The position numbers were made by a program, and so were the translations under genes. A stretch of DNA of 64,000 nucleotides, taken from Fulvivirga sp. M361 (GTDB taxonomy: Bacteria > Bacteroidota > Bacteroidia > Cytophagales > Cyclobacteriaceae). Every line of letters starts with the position of its first letter. Position 1 is the first letter of the stretch. The stretch covers positions 105,237-169,236 of the forward strand of contig NZ_VKDC01000019.1 of assembly GCF_007097395.1 (NCBI RefSeq), given 5' to 3'. The notes under the pieces were generated by a model. The model ran no database searches. It saw only the letters and a list, made by a program, of their open reading frames with translations, and had not been told where the DNA came from. Shown here one piece after another: positions 60,016-64,000 of the stretch.

Positions 60016-62919
60016 ATGGTAGAGAATTGGATTAAATATTGGCGTAATAGTCTGGCCGATGGAGAACGCATGGAGCAGAATCTTCAAAAGCTGGAGCATT
60101 TCAAATTAGAGCAGCTTGATATGGGTGAGGGAATTCTTCCCCCAAAGCAAGTTAATGATCTCATTGACAAGTACGAATTCAAGCTTAATAGAGAAAAAGG
60201 GATTGAGAATAAGGATGATGAGGATTGGATCGAAATCAATCAGGTTTCAATAATTGTGTCTCCTTTTGCTGTACTTCCAAAGTATGAGCACGCTAAGAAA
60301 GTCGTTGAGAAAGATAAGGTATATCCATTTTGGTTAAATGCTGGAGTAAACAGACTTGGTAAACTGATTATTCCTGAAGTTAAGTATCCTGTTTTCATAA
60401 GAAGAGTGCTTGAGCCAGCAATTCAGGAAGATCAACTCTTACTTCTGAGTTCAGTTGACAGAGTGGATAAAGCAATGAGCAAGGGTATTCCAGACATTGA
60501 TAGCTGGAGCGATTACTGGAATTTTATCAGCTCCATTTTCAAAAAAGTAACTGATCAAGGACTATACGAACTATCACTTGAAGAATTGAGTGTAAAGCAT
60601 GAAGCAGTCATCGCAATTGATGATAAATTGGATGGAGCTGGTGATGGTATCATAAAGCTTTATGACCAGTTGTCAAGAGAAGATACACTACCAGCTTTAT
60701 TAACCAATGCTTCCAATACTACAGGGCAAAATATCAAAGCATTAATACAAGAGAGTAAATGGCCATTACTCATCAATAAACATCTAGGGCAGATGAGTGA
60801 TAAGTTCCCTTTATCATTTACACAAAGACAGAGTTTAATCCATTATTCTACTCTTCAAAGGGGAGATACTCTTGCGGTAAATGGTCCTCCGGGAACAGGC
60901 AAAACTACTTTGTTGCAGAGTGTGGTCGCACATGAATATGTAAAGGCCGCTTTACATGGCAATGATCCTTTTGTCATGGTTGCAAGTTCTACCAACAATC
61001 AAGCGGTCACAAACATTATTGAAAGCTTTAGCAAAGCAGATTCTACACACGAGCTACTAGCAGAAAGATGGCTTCCAGACATCAGTAGTTACGCATTGTA
61101 TCTTCCATCATCTTCTGTAGAACCAAAAGAAGGGGTTCATTATAGTCGAACTAACGGAATGGGACTTCCATCATCAATAGAGACTCAAGAATTTTTAGAA
61201 AAAGCCCGAGCGCATTTCTTAAGTAAAAATGAGAGCCATTTTGGGAAACCCTTTAATGATGTTTCTTCAGCAACGGAGCACCTCCATCAGAAGCTGAAGC
61301 AAATAGACAATCGATTAAAGGAAATTCAAAACGGTTGGGAGAGGTATCAGGATATCAAAAAACTTCTTAATAGTTATTCTGAATCAAAAGCGTTGATCCT
61401 TTTCAAGGACAATAATTTGGATAGACAGGCGATTGATGCGGAAGTAGTTGAACTCTCGCGCTTGTTGGAAGGCTATTATAGGATCAAAGAATCCGAATCA
61501 TTTTGGCTCGTTTTATTTTCATTCATAAAATTCTTCAAAGAGAAAAGAGCTATTCCCTATAAGCGGTTATTCCAAACCTCAAATTTGGAGCTTCCTGAAA
61601 TAGACTTTTACATGGTCAATCAGATTGAGGAATTGCTCCAGACAAAGATCGATCTACTAAAAAAGGTTATTGCCTTGGATGATCAATGGTCAAAGCTAAA
61701 ATCTGCCAATGGTATTACATCGAATCCTCCAGCATTATTCAATGAGTTGGATCAAGGCCTTAGACATGAGGCATTCCTTTTGGCTACTCACTATTGGGAG
61801 GGCAGGTGGATTTTGGAGGTGGGTACAGCCATAGCAGAAGACATTCTTCGTAAGGTCGGTGAGCCAAATATGCGAAGGAGATTTCAGCGTTATGCTATGC
61901 TATGCCCTTGTTTCGTTTCGACCTTTTATATGCTTCCTAAATTCTTCATTTACAAGAAATATGGAGATGGTACCTATCCTGAGTTTCCGATGCTTGAATT
62001 CATCGATCTGTTGATTGTAGATGAGGCTGGACAGGTTACACCTGAAGTAGGGGTGGCCTCTTTTGCCCTGGCTAAAAAGGCTTTAGTTGTTGGAGATATT
62101 AAACAGATTGATCCTATTTGGAAAATTCCAAAACCTGTGGATCATGCCAATCTTCTAAAATTTGAGGCTCTGAGAGATAATTCAACATCTGAAGAATTTG
62201 ACACCAAGGGATTTACCGCTAGTGCGGGCAGCATAATGAGACTTGCTCAAAACGCCTCATATTATCATGCTGCCAAACAGGAAGCTAAGGGGATGATGCT
62301 AGTGGAGCATCGCAGGTGTTTTAATGAAATCATTGCCTATTGTAATGACCTGGCCTACCATGGTTTACTGAAGCCCTTACGTGGCACGTTGGCCAGTCAG
62401 TCTGGAACGCATCCTCTGCCGGCTTTGGGACTTAGTCATGTAGAGGGTGAATCAAAACGTGAAAATGGTAGTCGTTCAAATGAGAAAGAGGCGGTCGCTA
62501 TTGCCAATTGGCTTGTTGAAAATAGACAAACAATTGAGCGGTTTTACACGGATCCAAAAGACCCAAAGAAAAAATTTGAAGAACACATTGGTATCATTAC
62601 CCCGTTTGCAGCTCAAAAGCATGTCTTGAAAAGAATGCTTAAGAAAGCTGGTTTTGATACTAGAAAATTAACGGTTGGCACTGTACATGCATTGCAAGGA
62701 GCTGAGCGCGCAATCATCATCTTCTCATCAGTCTATGCGTCCAATGAATCTGGAAGATCATTCTTTTTTGATCGAGGGGTAAACATGCTGAATGTGGCAG
62801 TATCACGTGCAAAAGATAGTTTTATGTTGTTTGGAGATACTAAAGTCTTAAACCCTAAAGCACAAAGTCCATCAGGTATGTTGATTAGACATTTGAGGAA
62901 TAAAGGTGTAGAGGTATGA
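60016..62919 (+). CDS. SF1 (UvrD/Dna2-type) DNA/RNA helicase
   Basis: 967 residues from ATG 60016 (a TTG at 60013 is in frame). Walker A GPPGTGKTT is near residue 290-298, Walker B 'LLIVDEAGQVTP' near 665, 'VGDIKQIDPIW' just after, 'TVHALQGAERAIIIFSS' near 890 and 'NVAVSRAKDSFMLFGD' near 925: the AAA_11/AAA_12 signature set. A long helical insert separates motifs I and II. The N-terminal ~280 residues have no known domain. It is followed 48 bp later by a Mrr-type nuclease, a pairing frequent in anti-phage and restriction loci. Confidence 0.88.
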   Translation: MVENWIKYWRNSLADGERMEQNLQKLEHFKLEQLDMGEGILPPKQVNDLIDKYEFKLNREKGIENKDDEDWIEINQVSIIVSPFAVLPKYEHAKKVVEKDKVYPFWLNAGVNRLGKLIIPEVKYPVFIRRVLEPAIQEDQLLLLSSVDRVDKAMSKGIPDIDSWSDYWNFISSIFKKVTDQGLYELSLEELSVKHEAVIAIDDKLDGAGDGIIKLYDQLSREDTLPALLTNASNTTGQNIKALIQESKWPLLINKHLGQMSDKFPLSFTQRQSLIHYSTLQRGDTLAVNGPPGTGKTTLLQSVVAHEYVKAALHGNDPFVMVASSTNNQAVTNIIESFSKADSTHELLAERWLPDISSYALYLPSSSVEPKEGVHYSRTNGMGLPSSIETQEFLEKARAHFLSKNESHFGKPFNDVSSATEHLHQKLKQIDNRLKEIQNGWERYQDIKKLLNSYSESKALILFKDNNLDRQAIDAEVVELSRLLEGYYRIKESESFWLVLFSFIKFFKEKRAIPYKRLFQTSNLELPEIDFYMVNQIEELLQTKIDLLKKVIALDDQWSKLKSANGITSNPPALFNELDQGLRHEAFLLATHYWEGRWILEVGTAIAEDILRKVGEPNMRRRFQRYAMLCPCFVSTFYMLPKFFIYKKYGDGTYPEFPMLEFIDLLIVDEAGQVTPEVGVASFALAKKALVVGDIKQIDPIWKIPKPVDHANLLKFEALRDNSTSEEFDTKGFTASAGSIMRLAQNASYYHAAKQEAKGMMLVEHRRCFNEIIAYCNDLAYHGLLKPLRGTLASQSGTHPLPALGLSHVEGESKRENGSRSNEKEAVAIANWLVENRQTIERFYTDPKDPKKKFEEHIGIITPFAAQKHVLKRMLKKAGFDTRKLTVGTVHALQGAERAIIIFSSVYASNESGRSFFFDRGVNMLNVAVSRAKDSFMLFGDTKVLNPKAQSPSGMLIRHLRNKGVEV

Positions 62920-62967
62920 TAGAACACTTATTTTGATTTAATGACGAATTCTAAATAACCCTATAGA

Positions 62968-63684
62968 ATGGATCCAGAAGATTTTGAATTATTGACCAAA
63001 AAACATCTTGAAAGACTTCTCAGGAAGGATTTAGAAGATAAGACCAAAATAGAGCACAGGAAAAAACTTGTTTCAAAATCAGGCAATGAATTTGAAATAG
63101 ATCTACACTATAAATTTACGCTAGGTGGAGTAAGTTACCTGACTTTGGTTGAATGCAAACATTGGAATTCGAATGTAACAAGAGAGAAAATCGGATATTT
63201 TAAATCAGTAATAGATGAACTCAAAGCACATAAAGGAATAGTAGTTACTACTAAGGGGTTTCAGAAAGGAGCTATTGAATTTGCCAAGTCAAACAATATC
63301 GGGCTAATCAAAATATCTAATGATGATCAGTTTGAAACAATAAATCACTTTGATGGAGGAATTGATGTTGTCGAGGATCACTTACTTTCTGAGGATCATT
63401 TTGACTCAAAATCGATCGTTTACTCTAATGGTCTTTTTTATCCAACCGATATTTTCGAATTTATTGATTCGAAGTATGGAAAAGAAGTTTCTAATTTCCT
63501 GAAAACTGAAAATGAACCTGCTAGTAACATGGTAAAGCAAGAGCTTGCAGATGCTGGTTATGATTGGAATCGAGATTATGAAATTTTAGAAAGTGCTGGG
63601 CTTAATGTGAAATTGGAAAACGAACCTCTATTAAGGGTATTGAGCATGAAAGTCATGATGGTGGGTCTCGATGGCGAGGCATAG
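62968..63684 (+). CDS. Mrr-like restriction endonuclease-fold protein
   Basis: 238 residues. The PD-(D/E)xK core is visible: 'NEFEIDLHYKF' (Asp) and 'YLTLVECKHWNS' (E-x-K), then 'VVTTKGFQKGAIEFAKSNNI', the Mrr_cat fold's last strand-helix. Mrr-like nucleases cut methylated DNA or act within composite restriction systems. The remaining ~110 residues contain no recognised domain. Its neighbour is the SF1 helicase, so they may act together; the two are consecutive on the same strand with a 48-bp gap. Confidence 0.85.
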   Translation: MDPEDFELLTKKHLERLLRKDLEDKTKIEHRKKLVSKSGNEFEIDLHYKFTLGGVSYLTLVECKHWNSNVTREKIGYFKSVIDELKAHKGIVVTTKGFQKGAIEFAKSNNIGLIKISNDDQFETINHFDGGIDVVEDHLLSEDHFDSKSIVYSNGLFYPTDIFEFIDSKYGKEVSNFLKTENEPASNMVKQELADAGYDWNRDYEILESAGLNVKLENEPLLRVLSMKVMMVGLDGEA

Positions 63685-63702
63685 TAAATTAATCAAATAG
63701 GG

Positions 63703-63873
63703 TCAATTTCCGTAACTCTTAGCCAGAGTCGCAGGATCATTCCAAGGGCCTAGAATTTTAGGGTTGTTAAATTGATACTTGTGCCTATCAACTATTGTTA
63801 CTACACCTAGGTCTCCAAGTGCTTCAGTCTTTGTGTAGCACTCAATAAGCTTGTTTGATATTCTAGTGTTCAT
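63703..63873 (-). CDS. Short reverse-strand ORF, possibly a truncated gene
   Basis: 56 residues from ATG 63873; the frame stays open up to 63933 without a start. The reading 'NKLIECYTKTEALGDLGVVT', then 'NPKILGPWNDPATLAKSYGN', looks like real protein with a natural end. Its 5' side lies next to the putative IS66 start, so the original gene may have been cut by that insertion. No family is recognised. Codon use looks normal. Confidence 0.4.
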   Translation of the reverse strand: MNTRISNKLIECYTKTEALGDLGVVTIVDRHKYQFNNPKILGPWNDPATLAKSYGN

Positions 63874-63947
63874 TGGACGTATCCCTTCGGTGTTGGGCGT
63901 ATTGCTGTATGCTTTCTGAATAGTGATTTTTGTTCACAAAAAGAGCG

Positions 63948-64000
63948 ATGAGCAAGGAATCTAAGATGTTTGAGTTGATGAAGGAGTGGGAGTCAAGTGG
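63948..64000 (+). mobile_element. Start of an IS66-type TnpA-like gene, cut by the window edge
   Basis: The last 53 bases encode MSKESKMFELMKEWESSG, which is typical of the opening of IS66-family accessory protein TnpA (M...E.M..L...W..SG). Too short for certainty; the terminal inverted repeat could not be identified. The gene continues beyond the window. Confidence 0.4.

Overview
The window looks like chromosomal DNA of a marine or soil Bacteroidota, most likely order Cytophagales. The evidence is a type IX secretion (T9SS) type-B sorting domain protein followed by a PorP/SprF protein, a SusC/SusD pair, a Y_Y_Y-type regulator, a GldL-like LLHWPGA motif, a TTG/TAnnTTTG promoter upstream of a tRNA, and gene starts without Shine-Dalgarno sequences. 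No 16S gene or species marker is present, so the genus is left open.

Layout. (1) 1-5.5 kb: a large secreted beta-helix/Ig-like T9SS cargo cut by the left edge, PorP/SprF, and two DUF2306-like membrane proteins. (2) 5.5-11.6 kb: three short-chain dehydrogenases, two AraC regulators, a relic of a third AraC gene, and an NTF2-like/Atu4866-like gene broken by a frameshift. (3) 11.7-15 kb: a cyclase-like DUF2652 protein and three tandem LuxR-type paralogues. (4) 15.4-27.4 kb: a TonB receptor with a partner lipoprotein, a LysM protein, NfeD protease, KdsB, a PagL-like deacylase, a DUF2807 lipoprotein, an FMN reductase, and a PadR regulator with a membrane protein. (5) 27.5-41.7 kb: a polysaccharide utilisation locus, very probably for a beta-1,3-glucan such as laminarin, with GH3, two GH16, a duplicated-module surface glycan-binding protein, SusD, SusC and a divergent one-protein sensor/regulator.

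(6) 43.3-60 kb: an accessory island next to tRNA-Arg(CCT), whose 3' half is duplicated 147 bp away as a 44-bp direct repeat. It opens with small HTH proteins, a replication-initiator-like protein, a membrane protein with a classical C2H2 zinc finger, and a Fic protein preceded by three 18-bp repeats in 24-bp phase. It continues with a 20-gene, one-strand, mostly overlapping operon (49.06-59.94 kb). That operon encodes many single-membrane-span proteins, a run of small apparently beta-rich acidic proteins, a transglutaminase-like protein, an annexin-like domain protein, a peptidoglycan-binding protein, a CHAP-like amidase and an L,D-transpeptidase-like protein. It has no terminase, portal, tail, relaxase or packaging ATPase that I can recognise. 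My best hypothesis is an undescribed non-tailed, possibly membrane-containing virus or virus-derived particle; this is inference.

(7) 60-64 kb: a UvrD/Dna2-type SF1 helicase and a Mrr-like nuclease (a candidate defence pair), a short reverse-strand ORF, and the start of an IS66-type TnpA-like gene at the right edge.
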